Counted from the first letter of the stretch, positions 12,080-23,905 are shown. The stretch is DNA of 64,000 nucleotides from Dasyornis broadbenti (GCA_013397935.1 VZRN01005380.1:372001-436000), one strand, 5' to 3'. A program made the numbers and translations. Notes: generated by a model not told the origin, from the sequence alone.

Positions 12080-15000
12080 TCACAGTTTGAAACCTGAGTG
12101 AATGGCAACAATGCCAAAGTTTAAATTCTCATAATCCACTCTGAAAAACCCTGCATCTTCTATCATTGCCTTCAGCTCCTCCTGAAAAATAAGTGTCATA
12201 ATTAACAACCTGAAGGCCTGTAAGCCAGCTGGCCACACGATCATGCTGGGATTGTGTTTTGTGTGTTAGTGAATTCAGGGAAATACTGCCTTACCTGAGG
12301 GGGGAACCGTCGGATGCTCTCCACAAGATACTGGTAAGACTTCCAGTCACCAGCAATAACCTCACCCAGAACAGGGATAAACTGGAAACTGTAGAGATCA
12401 TAGAGCCTGCACAGATAGACAACAAATGCAGATTAATAGAAAAAATTTAAAACCAACCCTCTCCATCTCGATCTGGTTTCTGTGCCACTATGCTACACAG
12501 TCTGTAGCTGATTTTAAAAACTGCACCAAGATGTGGCCTCAAAGTGTCTCCATCTTTTATTCTGTCTGAGTACAAATAAGAGAGCCTTGTGACATAGCAT
12601 AAAGCATTACCATTTTCTTACCTGGAAAGAAGAGGGTTGCTGACGTGACTAAATTCAAGGCAGAGAAATCTTCCTCCTGGTTTCAACACACGATAGGCCT
12701 CTTGAAGTGCCTGAGACAAAGCAGATATGATAAGTTTGCTTCTGTAGAACAGTACCTGCCTATTATCATGCCATGTAATGTTATCATGCAACTCTGATAA
12801 ACTGAGGGGAATGAAGAGTATCCTGACTGGCAATCTGCAATATTTATTGTGGAGAAGTATGCCAAGACAAGTAAAAAAACCCCAAAACATGCCATAAAGT
12901 CAAAGCACAAATACTCTCACTGTTACATAAATAGATTTTTACAAGGCTTTGTGTCAAAACTGTGATGTTGGGTTTGCAATTTTTCTTTCCCTACTCCCAG
13001 TTGATAGAAGTTTGTGAGCACAGCTCTTGTAATTACAGACCAAACACAAAAGGGAGAAGGTGACTCAGCTACAAGAAACTGGGAAAAGGGCATGATAATT
13101 TTTTAAAAGAAAATATTTTACTGTGAGGTATACCCAAAAGTTTGAAGAAGGAACGATACTGGGTTTCAGATAAGCAATGTGTAAAAACAGGAAAGAGAAG
13201 GAAGAAGAAAATCTTTGGCTATATGAAAATTCCATCCTGCATCAAAACAGAATACCTAACAAGAATCAAGATAAAACTCTGTTTAAAACTGCATGTTCTT
13301 TCATACAGCAAGAGAGCAGAGTGGTATTCCAGAACCTCTGAAGGTTCTACATCTGCTTGACTTCAACTGTCCTGTTCCTAAGGGATAAAATACAAACACT
13401 ACACAGGAGCTCTGCAAAAGAATCAGCAGATTGGATGTGTTCTGTATCAGGTCTCCAGGGAGCTCTGCTACCAGACTGCTGTATGCATGAAGGCAAAGAG
13501 CCTGTGCTTTGGAAGGGTGCAGACAAAGCACTCCGAAAAGCCATCCACATTAGGTTCAAAGCCATATGGTTCAAGGTGGTTTGGATCCAAATGCTACACC
13601 TTCCACAGGAGCTCTGCCAAGGTTGTAACACACTCCTCCAAAACACAGACAACTAGTGCACCCAGACAGGTGTCACCCCCACAACAGCCAGTCCTTCCCA
13701 AAGGACAGAGATTGTTTAGAACAAAGGCTACTACTTACCCTAATTGAAATCATACTTGTACTCTGCTCTGCCACCAGCCAGTGTAAAGACACTGAGCAGA
13801 AGTGGGCTGAACAAGTTAGTTCAACAGCAGTGGGGGCAACTGCCTCCTTCCCAGTCTGCTCTGGCAGTTCTATTGGCTCAGGCAGGGAAATAGAAGGGGA
13901 CAGGAAGCGTTGGACCCTCTGTTGGTGGTATACAGAACAGGTGCGTCAGGAAGATTTGAGATATGCAGACTAACTGCACTGTGCATGTGTAGATCCAGCC
14001 ATATCATAGATGGGAGAAGGCGGGGAATGACTGTAGCATCCAGCCCTTTGCATTAGGAAGAGACTGTGTGGATTGCCAAGCTGGAAGGATTGGGTGCAAC
14101 TGGTATAAATCTATCCTTTTATTACAAAGGTGGGGCACTTAATTGCATTCTCCATTCAAAGATGTTGCACACTACATGCCACTTATATTAAATGTTTCAG
14201 GAGTAGATTAGGATCTTCCTTTATCCAAAGGAGTTCCTACTTCACTTCCTCTGTAGCACAAAAAATCATAAGGACCCCGTGTCAAGATACACTACGGTAA
14301 CTTACCAAATCAATACGAGTTACATTTCGGATTCCGAAGGCAATTGTGTAAACATCAAACATATCATCATCAAAGGGCAACTCTTCAGCATTCCCAAGTA
14401 CCCAGGACAAGCCTGTAGTAAAAAACAAGTTACAGAATTGAACTCAGACTGCTCCAGAAAGACTAGAACTTATCCATTCTAGAAGGAATTGATTATTCTA
14501 TGTTGTGGTTTGACCCTGGCCAAATGCCAGGCACCCACAACATCTACTCATTTGCTCTCCCTGGCCACAGTTGGGCAGAGGAGAGAAAAAAAAGTTTACA
14601 CATGCAGGGCTCATGAGTTGAGATAAGGAACACGGAGATGCACTAAGGGCAAAACAGGCTGAACTTAAAGTTGCAAAGTGATTTATTTCTAACAGAGTCA
14701 GAGGAGTAAATGAGAAGTAAAATAAAAGCTTCTAAGATACTATTTCTCCGCTCAGCCCCCTCCCTACTTCCCAGCAGCAGCACAGGGGAACAAGGCATGG
14801 GGTGGTGGGGGGATTAGGTCAGTCCATCACCAAGACCTTCTTCTGCTGCTCAGGGAGAGGAGTCTTTTCTTCTGCATAGCTAAGGGTCCCAATTTCACGA
14901 GCAGCAGCCTGCTCAAACCTGCCGCAACGTGAGCTCCCCCCACGGGCAGACAGTCCTCCCAAAACAGCTGCAGTGTGGGATCCCTCATCCACAGGGTGCA

Positions 15001-17634
15001 GACCTCCAAGGCCAGGCTGTTCTGTCTCAGGAGCAAGGCCTCTCTCACCACTGGGATTCCTGCTTGTCCACAGCCTCCTCCAGCTATCCACTCACTCTGG
15101 CGTGGGCACCTCCCCACAGGCTGTGAGTGGATCTCTTCATCCCCCATGGACCCCATGAGCTGCAGGGGCACAACCTGCTCCACCATGGACATCACCATAG
15201 CCTGCAGAGGAATCTCGGCTCCAGTGCCTGGAGCACCTCCTCCCCCTCCTTCTCCACTGACCTTGGTGTTTCCATGTTGTTTTCCCTCACATATTCTCAC
15301 CTCCTCTTCCTCCTCTGGCTAAAATGAAGTGTGTGCACCCATTGTTTTGATTTCTTCTTAAATCTGTTATCACAGAGGCGTAACCAACATCTCTAATTGG
15401 CCCAGCCTTGGCCAGCAGCATGTCCATCATCTTCAGAGCCATCAAAGATTGGCTCTGCTGGACATGGTGAATGCTTCGAGATGCTTCACACAGAAGCCAT
15501 CTTTGTGACCCCCCCCGCCACTAGCAAAACCTGGGCCAAGCAAAACCAACACATTTTAAAAGTGATATTTAAAACAAGTGTTTCCATTTTGCACTTTTGT
15601 TGGAGAAAAGACACCTTGGCATACATTCACAAATTTTCAAGACAGAGCAGTTAATTTTGCAGATCAGCCAAAACATTGTTATGCACATGCATACAGTGTG
15701 TGTATGCCAGGAAGATTTTACTCAAAACTTGCATCATAGTGGCTGCCATTTGTTTATGGCAAAGTTATAAAAAGGGAATCTCTGCTTTTAGTATTGACAG
15801 TTGCTGATGTCTTGCCATACAACAATGGCCAAAACACTTAATACATTTTGCTAGAAAACTTTCACAGATTTAGGAATATGAAAAGCCACACTCTCTCCAT
15901 CAGCACTATCAGTATGTGATGCAGATGCAGCTGTGTTGCTTCCCAGTCCCCAAAGGATCAAGACCATGACTATCTGTGGAGCATGAATGTCGAGATTATT
16001 GGTAAGCCTATCACTCCTGCAGACCAAATGCACAATCAGTGACTGTGCAACTCACATTCCTTTTCGCCATGCACAGTTTCCACCATTGGTGAATGAACAC
16101 AGGGAAACAGTAAAAAAAAACCTCTTCCCCTTAAAATTTCTTGCTATCAGGAATGTTACTACCCTGGTACAACGCATTACTTACCTTCAGCATAGCCAAG
16201 ATGCTCTGCTTTCTGCTTCCCAACTTTCAACATTTCTCTATTGATGTCACAGACCACCACTTGGGAATCTCCTAGTGAGTTAAATTTGTCTTTCTGGTAA
16301 CTCTCAAAAATTTCCTGCCATGACAAATTCTGATGGTGCCTGAGCTTCCTCTGGAGCTGGCGTTCCCGTACAGAGCGAATGTAATTAATGAATCGAAAGG
16401 CGATGTCACCTGCAGTTGTTTTAAAGGGAAGATACACATTTTGGAATGTTTTCTGTCTCCAGGAAATTGAAACATAAGGCCTTGAACATCCAGCTGAGTA
16501 AATATTTATTTTTAGTCATATATATTAATAAAACAACCCCACACACATACTGCATAGACACAGAAAGAGTGTGTGTACAATATATATAAATAAAAATGGA
16601 ACATATTAAAAGCAAAGAGTCCATGACTGTCTACAAACTGTTTTACACAATATATAATGGCACTACTATAACACTCTCAGACCCCTGGAGCAAGATATTA
16701 CAAAACACCAAGAAGTTAGCTTGAGAAATCCTTCTCTGTGAAGGTCAAGTAGATGCTTCACTACTTTTAAAGACAGGGAACTGAGAGGGAGAAAAAAAAG
16801 CTAGGCAACTTAATTCTGAGCAGACTCAAACAGCTGTAAAACAGCATGGCATTGTCATGTGGAACTCACCAAAATTATTTACCTGTTCCCCCAGCAACAT
16901 CAAGGAGAAGTGTTCCTGGGGAAGGGTTCATTTTATGTATGAGGATATCCTTCCACACCCGATGAATTCCTAGAGTCATTGAATCATTCATTACATCGTA
17001 CTTCTTGGCCACACTTTCAAAGACCTGATAAACTGAAAAGAAAGGACATGGGAATGAGATGCAATTTACTTTAAAATGCTCATGTTGAACTAAAATATGT
17101 CCTTTATTGCTCTGTGAAGGTCTGTCACTATGTGGAGCTGAAAAATAGCACCTGAAAATTCATTACAAANNNNNNNNNNNNNNNNNNNNNNNNNNNNNNN
17201 NNNNNNNNNNNNNNNNNGTGGAGAAAAAAAAAACCCCAAAAAAATAAAAAAAAAAAAAAAAAAAAAAAAGTATGATTGAAACCTACTGAGCCCTACAAAG
17301 GCCTCTGGAGAAACACAGCCTTCCCGAGCTCAGGGAAGTAACCGTGATATTGTTCACCGAGACTCCCGCCTCAAACAAGGGCCCAGCTCCAAACACGTCT
17401 CCAGCGCTCTGGAGAACGATCACCGGCTGCCTGGGAATCCAGCTCGGCTCCGGGCCCAGCCCGCCCTCTCTCGCCGCCGCCCTCACTTTTCTCCCTCCTC
17501 TCCTCCTCCGTCACGGTCTGGAAGCCGAAGTGCATCTCCGGCCCCGTGGCCACACCGCGGAGCGTCCGCAGACCGCCGGCCGGCCGGGCGACCAGCGCCC
17601 GGCAGCAGCACCGGAACAGCCGCGCCGCCGCCAT
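12080..17634 (-). CDS. COQ5: 2-methoxy-6-polyprenyl-1,4-benzoquinol methylase, mitochondrial
   Basis: Seven exons on the minus strand, 17634-17487, 17032-16883, 16409-16185, 14412-14306, 12710-12622, 12406-12295 and 12181-12080, join in phase to 310 aa (human 327). COQ5 is the SAM-dependent C-methyltransferase of ubiquinone synthesis on the matrix face of the inner membrane, within the CoQ synthome. Visible features are an Arg/Ala-rich transit peptide (about 1-30), SAM motif I LLLDVAGGTGD (91-101), post-I VVVCDIN (150-156), motif II NAEELPF (182-188) and motif III RVLKPGGRFLCLEF (217-230). Motif II starts with Asn rather than the usual eukaryotic Asp, but bacterial UbiE also has Asn there, so activity is plausible. 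A solo LTR lies in intron 3 and a 48-base gap in intron 1. Confidence 0.95.
14501..15553 (-). mobile_element. Solo LTR of an avian endogenous retrovirus in COQ5 intron 3
   Basis: This 1.05-kb element reads on the minus strand from tgtgttggttttgcttggcc to accacaaca, so it has TG...CA ends. It holds a minus-strand AATAAA (plus TTTATT near 14688) about 190 bp from its 3' end, as expected for an R-U5 boundary. Internally it has the degenerate GC-rich cctgctcc/cacggg block repeats typical of passerine ERV LTRs. No gag, pol or env sequence lies next to it. I see no clear target-site duplication. It is in the same transcriptional orientation as COQ5. Confidence 0.75.
17170..17217. other. Assembly gap of 48 N followed by an A-rich run
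   Basis: Unresolved bases in COQ5 intron 1 are followed directly by about 50 bases of almost pure A with a few C and T (17221-17269). A homopolymer probably caused the gap. Confidence 0.95.
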
Positions 17635-17860
17635 CTTCGGGGCATCGGCGGGGGGGGGGGCGGCGCTGAGCGGGAGCCGCGCTCCGGGAAGTGTCTGCTC
17701 GGACCGGGGATGTACCCGGGAGCGGCACCTTCCCCGCAGCCGGAGTGGACGCCTGTTCTGCCGGACACGGTCACCGAAGCCCCCCCGCTGCCACCGCTCC
17801 TTCGCGGCGCAACGGAACCTGTGCTGCGAGGACAAACATGACGGGGGAAAAAAAATCCTC
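17635..17860 (-). promoter_or_regulatory. COQ5: COQ5 CpG-island promoter and 5' UTR
   Basis: GC-rich, CpG-dense sequence with a G10 run at 17651-17660 lies immediately upstream of the COQ5 start. No TATA box is seen. From about 17860 the sequence becomes AT-rich, and 17860-18515 contains no gene that I can recognise. Confidence 0.6.
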
Positions 17861-18932
17861 AAAACCCCAAACCCAACACAACCCTCACGGCGTATTTAAG
17901 TAATTTTGCAAATAGTTTTCTTTAACTTTTACTTTTTTATTTAGATTTCTAATATTGCAGTTTCCTGGCTTAAAGTAAAGCCTCTTGGGGAGCAGGAGGG
18001 AGGGTTTGTGGGTTCTGATGAATTGCAAAGAGGAGTGAAAGGTGCCTTGATTCCTGTCAGGAGCATTTGGACACATTGGGGACCTTTTCTGCCTTTTTTT
18101 TTCTCGAAACGTGCCCTGCTTATCACTTTACTTGAATCATCCAGGAGTTCTGCCAGCTTTGTAGATACAAAGAAGTTACTTAACCCATTCTCAGGAGAAA
18201 TTACATCATGCTGTTAAAATAAGCCAAGGGACTGCATTACCCGGGCACGGGCTGGGCTCCCTCGCCAGGACCTTCCTGCCATATTGGGACTTTTAGCACC
18301 GTCATCAGACCACACCATGATTTTCTCCTATTTTTCTGATATCACATTTTTAACTCTATGTTCTTTGCAACAGGATGCCCTCCAGAGCATCATATATATT
18401 TTCCTCAGCCTCAGCTATAGTGACAAATGATCTTTGCCTACCAGAACAGTGACTAGGAGAGTCTCTCTCATGCTGTAGTCATGGACACTGCACGGACACC
18501 AGTGACCAGCTGCATTCACAGAGTCACAGAACAGGTCAGGCTGGAAGGGGCCACTGTGGGTTATATGGTCCAACCTCCCTGCTCCAGCAGGGTCATCCCA
18601 GAGCACATGGCACAGGATTGTGTCCAGACAGTTCTGGAATATCTCCACTGAGAGAGACTCCACAACATCTCTGGGCAAACTGTTCCAGTGCTCAGTCACT
18701 ACACAATGAAGAAGTTCTTCGTGCTCAGGTGGAACTTCCTGGGTATCCGTTTCTGCCCACTGTCTGCTTCTTGTCCTATTGCTCAGCACCACTGAGAAGA
18801 GCCTGGTACATCCTCTGACACCCACCCTTTAGATATTTATACACATTAATGAGGTCCCCTTTCAACTATCTCTTCTTGAGGCTGAACAGGCCCAGCTTCT
18901 TCAGCCTTCCCTCGTAAGAGAGATGCTCCTGA

Positions 18933-19664
18933 TGCCCGAAAGATAAGCTGGAAATAAAACCCCATAGACCAGTGTCTATAGAGCAGGTATTTGTTTATTG
19001 CAGTGCTGGAGGTGAGGGGGGTTTCTCCACCTAACTCACTCGCCTTTGTCAAGTGCTGAGGTTTGTTTATACAGAAAATAATGCTAAGTATTACTATGTC
19101 ACAACAACATCATCATATACGTGCCAGAACTGATTTACATCATATGAGCTCATGATTATTAGGTAATTTTTTGCACTGTGCTTGTGCCTCCTCAATTCGG
19201 TGGTCTTGAAGGTCTCCTTGTGATGAAGGCTCAAGGTCTTCCTCGCACCTGAACTTTTCAACTTTGTCTTCTGAGCAAGTGCAGTTATGGTGTTCTTTAG
19301 TCATTCCAGTTCTAACCAGTTTAGAGTCTTCATTCTGTGGCTAATTGGCTTCACCTTTGCCAGCTTTTCATTAGCACTTGTCCATTTTTTAAACTATCCA
19401 CCTGGTGAGGTTTGTTTTTTGTTTTTTTTTCCTTTCTATTCAGCATGAAGCACCCAGTTAACTATATAATAGCCATTACATTGTATAGGAAGTTATAATT
19501 CAGGTTATATTAGTATAGAAAGTTATGATTCAGGTTACATGGAGATATATATATATAGGTATGATTCAGGTTATACTGATATAGAAAGTTATGATTTAGG
19601 TTACATTGATATATAGGTATGATTCAGGTTATATTGGTATCTTATAACTCAAGCTGTATAAGCA
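18933..19664 (-). mobile_element. Solo LTR inserted into the CR1 element
   Basis: A 732-bp insert with TG...CA ends on the minus strand (tgcttatacagcttgag to tttcgggca). A minus-strand aataaacaaatacctgctct block followed by a T-rich end resembles the R-U5 region of avian ERV LTRs. Its 5' part contains an AT-rich tandem repeat (19485-19650). No internal retroviral genes remain. Since it interrupts CR1, it is the younger insertion. I see no clear target-site duplication. Confidence 0.65.
19485..19650. repeat. AT-rich tandem repeat around ttatgattcaggttayat
   Basis: Five to six degenerate units share the core tatgattcaggttayat, alternating with atagaaagt or an (at)n/atatagg spacer. Unit spacing is about 27-39 bp, with a higher-order period near 60 bp. 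The array lies within the inserted LTR. Confidence 0.8.
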
Positions 19665-20189
19665 TCTTGCCACTTTGGCCCAAATTATGTATTTTTGCTG
19701 CCCTCCACTGGACCCACTCCAGGAGCTCCATGTCACTCTTGTCCTGAGGAGCCCCGAACTGGACACAGCACTCCAGATGTGCCTCACGAGGGCTGAGCAG
19801 AGAGGCTGGATCATCTCCCTGAGGTGCTGGCAATGCTCTTCCTAATGCTCCTCAGGATTCCATTGGCTTTCTTGGCCCCCAAGGCACACTGCTGGCTCAC
19901 GGACAGCTTGTTGTCCACCAGAACCCCAAGTTCCATCTCCACAGAGCTGCTTTCTAGCTGGTCAGCCTCCAACCTGTACCAATGCTCAGGGTTATTCCTT
20001 CCCCTCCTTCCTTCCTTCCTTCCTGCGTTCAGGCAGCTCAGCTGTGAAGAAAGAAACAAGGAGACGGGGAAGGGCTGCGCACGGGCTGAGAGCCACCTGT
20101 CATGGCCTGCCCTGGGCTGCCCCGGCGGGGCTCCGGGACCAGCCCAAAGCCGAGGCCGCCCCAAGGCCGTGCCCTAATGCGCATCACTG

Positions 20190-20486
20190 CGGCCGCCGGT
20201 CGCCATAGGAACGGCCGCAAGGCATGCCGGGCTGAAAGAAACTGCTGCGGCAAAACCCTGCGAGAGCGCCGGACCGGGGCCAATAAGATGCCGGGGTGAT
20301 GGTGGCGATGACCAATGGCTGGGGGCCGGGGCTGAGGGGGCGGGGCTGGGGGCGCTCGGAGGCGCCGCCGGCGCGCGCGGGTCGGTTAAACAGCCGCGTC
20401 GGCGGAGCTGAGTGTGTGAGTCGCTGCGGGGCATCCTTACCGGCTTTGCGTCCGCACCGCGCCGATACCGCGGCGCCCGCCCGACG
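20190..20486 (+). promoter_or_regulatory. DYNLL1b CpG promoter and noncoding exon 1
   Basis: This region is paralogous to 9000-9277. The X-box-like gtcgccataggaac lies at 20199-20212, with CCAAT boxes at 20280-20284 and 20312-20316. Exon 1 ends at the donor ccgacg|gtgaggg (20486/20487). Conservation of the motif order while the intervening bases have changed suggests that both copies keep a working promoter. Confidence 0.68.
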
Positions 20487-21086
20487 GTGAGGGCACGGCG
20501 TTGATGGTCTTGAGCGTTAGGCAGGGACAGCTGCCGAGAGGGATCGGGTTCGGGTACCGGGAAGTCTGGGACTGGGCATCCCCGGTGCTTGGGCTCTTCC
20601 CCGGCCACCGCGTCCGCTCTTCCCGCATCCGCGGCAGCAGTCCGCGGGACCTGTAGCCGCGCGGGGCTCCGAGCCCTTGGCCGCGAGTGCCGGGCTTTCT
20701 TCGCCTTCCTCTGGGGAGGGAAGGGCCGTCGGGAACGGGCGATGGAGCGGCCGCGCTCTATCGCGGAGCTGCCGGCCGGCCTCGGGCTCCAGCGGGGCTG
20801 GGGGAGGGCCGCGAGGGCGGCGCTGCTTGTGTCGCTCCCGGCCGGAGAGCGGTTGCTTAACGTGAGCCGGCGTTTGAGCCGCCGCTGCTCGGGCATGCCC
20901 GAGGCTGTGCCTGTGCCCGTGCCCGGCCAACGCTGCCCGGCCAACGCTGCCCGGCCACGGCGGTGGCACCGCGCAGAGCCAAGAGCAAGCTGAGAATGAC
21001 GATACTTGTGGGGCTGCTTGGCAGGTGGTTCTGGCAGGTGCTCCTGCAATTTTGATTTTTTTCTTCTTTGCTCCAAGCAGACAATC

Positions 21087-23114
21087 ATGAGTGATCGAAA
21101 GGCAGTGATCAAAAATGCGGATATGTCAGAGGAGATGCAGCAAGATGCTGTGGAATGTGCAACTCAGGCCTTGGAGAAATACAACATTGAGAAGGACATC
21201 GCTGCTCACATAAAGAAGGTAAATGTCGGCTTGTAATGTGCTCATGATATCTCTATGCGCATGAAAAAATCAATTGGGGAAAATGCTGCTAGACAAGTAG
21301 CGCTAGAAAAACAAGTTCTAGATCTGCTAGATAATCAAGTTGGACTTCCTTTTTAGACTGGTGTCCGTGTGTTCCTTTCCCCATTCTTTACGTGGACCTT
21401 TCTAGGTCCTGCTGTTTTCTTGCACTGTGTTCTGCTTTAAGGCCTTTTTTTGCCACTCTCCCATTGTCCGTGTGAGGATAGAGTGGCACCTGACTGTCCT
21501 TGTGACTGATGAGCTGGTACAAAACACAGGGACTCTATTGAGCTTTCTTGTGGTTTTCCTCTGAGAGGAAGCCTGTTCTCCTTGGTTTCAATTGTGTTTA
21601 ACTTAATCTTAAGTATCTCTTTACAATTCCTGCCAGCTGTATCAAAAATAGCAGGGAAAAGTAGTTTTCTGCAATTCTACTGTAATCACACCTCTCCTTA
21701 TGTAGTGAAATAAGCACAAAAGAAAAAAAAAATCCTGGTGGTACCGATTATCTGTTGTTTGCAACACCTGTGTCATCCTTTATGTAGGATTAACAATGCA
21801 TGAGAAAGATCTAGTTCAGATTATATTTTCTGCTTCGTCAGCTCAAGAGAACGGAGAAATCAAAGTGCATCAATAGAAGTTAAACTGATCTGAGTGGAAG
21901 AGCTGTTGATATATTAAGGCCAGTTGGACTGAAACTGTCTGGAGTTAACTGCTTGGCATGAGGAGCTAAATTTGATTAAGCTTTAGGCCGCAAGCTGTGA
22001 ATTTTCACAGATATGTTAACTTTTACCTAACACTGTGAAAAAGGGCCTCAACAGCTAGTTCAAGCTGGAAAATAAGGAAGTTATAACTGTCAGCAGAAAC
22101 TACAACGTGAGAGATAAAGAAGACTGTCCAGAGACAATGAAAAGACACAAAAAACAAGAAGTCCCCAGACCCTAATATTATTATTGGTCTGAACTGTGAA
22201 GGATGGGGCCGTGAGATTGGGAGGGTGTGAATTGCCTGGCAATTTCTTTGTTCTCGGTCTTTCTGAAGGTACCCAGCTTGAGCTGTTGTACCACCGTAGC
22301 TCTCAAAGCCTGAGGCTCTGTTCCAGGACACCTGGGGTGGAGATAGCAAACAAGTATTTCTTTAGCAGAAGTAATCATTTGTCATAGCTGAATTACTTTT
22401 CATATTAAGAGAAGCTTCTCCACCCCAGATATCCTGTATTTTAAAGCTATAACCACAATACAGAAAGACTTTTTTTCCAGATACGGAAAGTACCTATGGA
22501 ATTTGAAAAGCAAGTTTAATATTTTTCAGATATTCTTTGTAGCAACTACTGGAAATTGATAGAGGATTTGTTTGAAAATGTGTAAAGCACAATTTCTTGG
22601 ATTCATTGATCATAGTGGTGTTACAGAGCATGTGGCAGATAACTTTCTGTTTAGCAGCTGTGAAGTCTAAATTGTGGCTTTGTCTCTGTGGGTACAAAAC
22701 TAATGAATCTTTTACTTGGGAATTGTAGATTCAGTCATGTTCTGAATTATAGGGGAATAAAAGACTTCTTCAACAAAAGTAATGTTTTAAACTTATTACT
22801 GCTTTGTTGGGAAAAGCTGTGGGGTTTTTGTGTGTCTGACTAAGCAGGAGGTGAACAATAGGATGTAAATAAGATAATCCTAGTACTTAAGAGCATCTGT
22901 TCTTACTCTGATTGCCTTGCTCAGAAAGTGCATACCTATTAGAAGAGTTCTTAAGTTGTAGTGATCTGTTTTGCAGGAGTTTGACAAGAAATACAATCCC
23001 ACTTGGCACTGCATTGTGGGAAGGAATTTTGGCAGCTACGTGACTCATGAAACCAAGCACTTCATCTACTTCTACCTCGGCCAAGTTGCTATTCTTCTTT
23101 TCAAGTCTGGTTAG
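21087..23114 (+). CDS. DYNLL1: Dynein light chain LC8-type 1, duplicate copy b
   Basis: Coding exons 21087-21218 and 22977-23114 encode an intact 89-aa LC8 protein in the same exon structure as copy a. The intron positions are the same and intron 2 is alignable but diverged, so this is a segmental duplicate rather than a processed copy. The protein differs from copy a only at residue 21 (GAT GCT here, GAC TCG in copy a: Ser21 to Ala), the residue found in human DYNLL2. Residue 2 is Ser. Exon 3 differs by four synonymous changes. The AATAAA used by copy a is replaced by actaga at the matching position. It lies between COQ5 and RNF10, where human has no DYNLL1. Open frame, splice sites and promoter motifs all look functional; expression is not shown. 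Confidence 0.93.
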
Positions 23115-23561
23115 AACAATGGACTGTTACTGAAACTTGCATCCAGTTACAGGACTCTCTGACTAGTTACTGCAGCCTTCCTGAGGACACAGGCCTTGAT
23201 GTTCAAGGGCAATGGCAGGGATTATGTTGTAACAGATGACATTACATCGTGGATATAAAAAGGAGAAGTACCAAAAAAGTCTTCCTTGTATTTATTTTGT
23301 TTTCAGAAGGCTCCTCTTTTGCTACTAGAACAGTTGGAGCGGTTTTGCTTTTGAAAGTTTTATAGCCATCTACTGTATTTCCTGATTACTGCTAGTGCTA
23401 TGCAAGTACTGACAGTGTTTAGTTCTTTATGTTCCAAACCTCTCTTATTCTTCTGATTTTACTTTTATAAAATAATTTTTTCCCCTCTTGTTTTGCTGGA
23501 TGTGCTGTCCCAAAACCTGAGCTGTTTCTTTTTCTGCTGCCTCTGGAGAACTGCGCTGGAG

Positions 23562-23567
23562 AATAAA
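23562..23567 (+). terminator. Candidate distal poly(A) signal for DYNLL1b
   Basis: AATAAA in gagaataaaagcag, 448 bp after the DYNLL1b stop. It is the first canonical signal downstream, because the position matching the copy-a signal (about 23321) is mutated. Confidence 0.45.
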
Positions 23568-23659
23568 AGCAGAGTTCTACCCCGGCCAGGTTGTTATTTC
23601 TGGACGATTTGTAATGTCGTGGTAGTGGTGGGTGATTTGGTCCGGACGAGCCTCGGAGA

Positions 23660-23905
23660 GCACTGCTCGAGGGGGTGTGCGGGGCTCGTGCCCTTCCCGG
23701 TGCGGCTGAAGACTATGCATCCCATCATGCCTGGCGGTCCCCCGGGGGCCAGTTCCATCCAGCTCCAGCAATGGCTGCAGGCGACTCATTGCTATTATTG
23801 GGCATCGGTCGTGATCCTGGGCATGGAGCACAGCCACCCTGCAGGCCTGGCAGCAAAGGGCAACAGCTGCGCTCTGCCTGGACTGGGCTGGAACAAGGGA
23901 GTGGG
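23660..23905 (+). pseudogene. Decayed duplicate of the RNF10 promoter and exon 1
   Basis: This stretch aligns by eye with the RNF10 5' region. Matching pieces in order are gtgtgcggggctcg (RNF10 gtgtgcggagctcg), gaagactatgcatcccatca (RNF10 caagactactagtcccgtca), gcaggcgactcattgctatt (RNF10 gcgggcgactcgtcgccatt) and ggcagcaaagggcaacagct (RNF10 ggcagcaaagggcagcagcc, codons for GSKGQQ). Part of the 5' UTR and the RNF10 start are missing. It lies immediately before a decayed DYNLL1 piece. Confidence 0.65.

Larger units (their letters stand above)
18515..19998 (-). repeat. CR1 LINE fragment, split by an LTR insertion
   Basis: The two halves, 18515-18932 and 19665-19998, are consecutive pieces of one reverse-complement CR1. 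The first runs from cacagaacaggtcaggctgg to tctcttcttgaggctgaaca and tcgtaagagagatgctcctg. The second runs from ctgccctccactggacccac to ttgttgtccaccagaacccc and tcagcctccaacctgtacca. The 18933-19664 segment is foreign to CR1. Confidence 0.85.

Noticed and set aside
20174..21112. 312-codon open frame antisense to DYNLL1b exon 1, intron 1 and exon 2
   Set aside because: The region is a CpG island where stop codons are rare. The peptide is Arg/Pro/Ala-rich without domains, and its resemblance to antisense frames at 9.5 kb and 25.3 kb follows from the DNA duplication.
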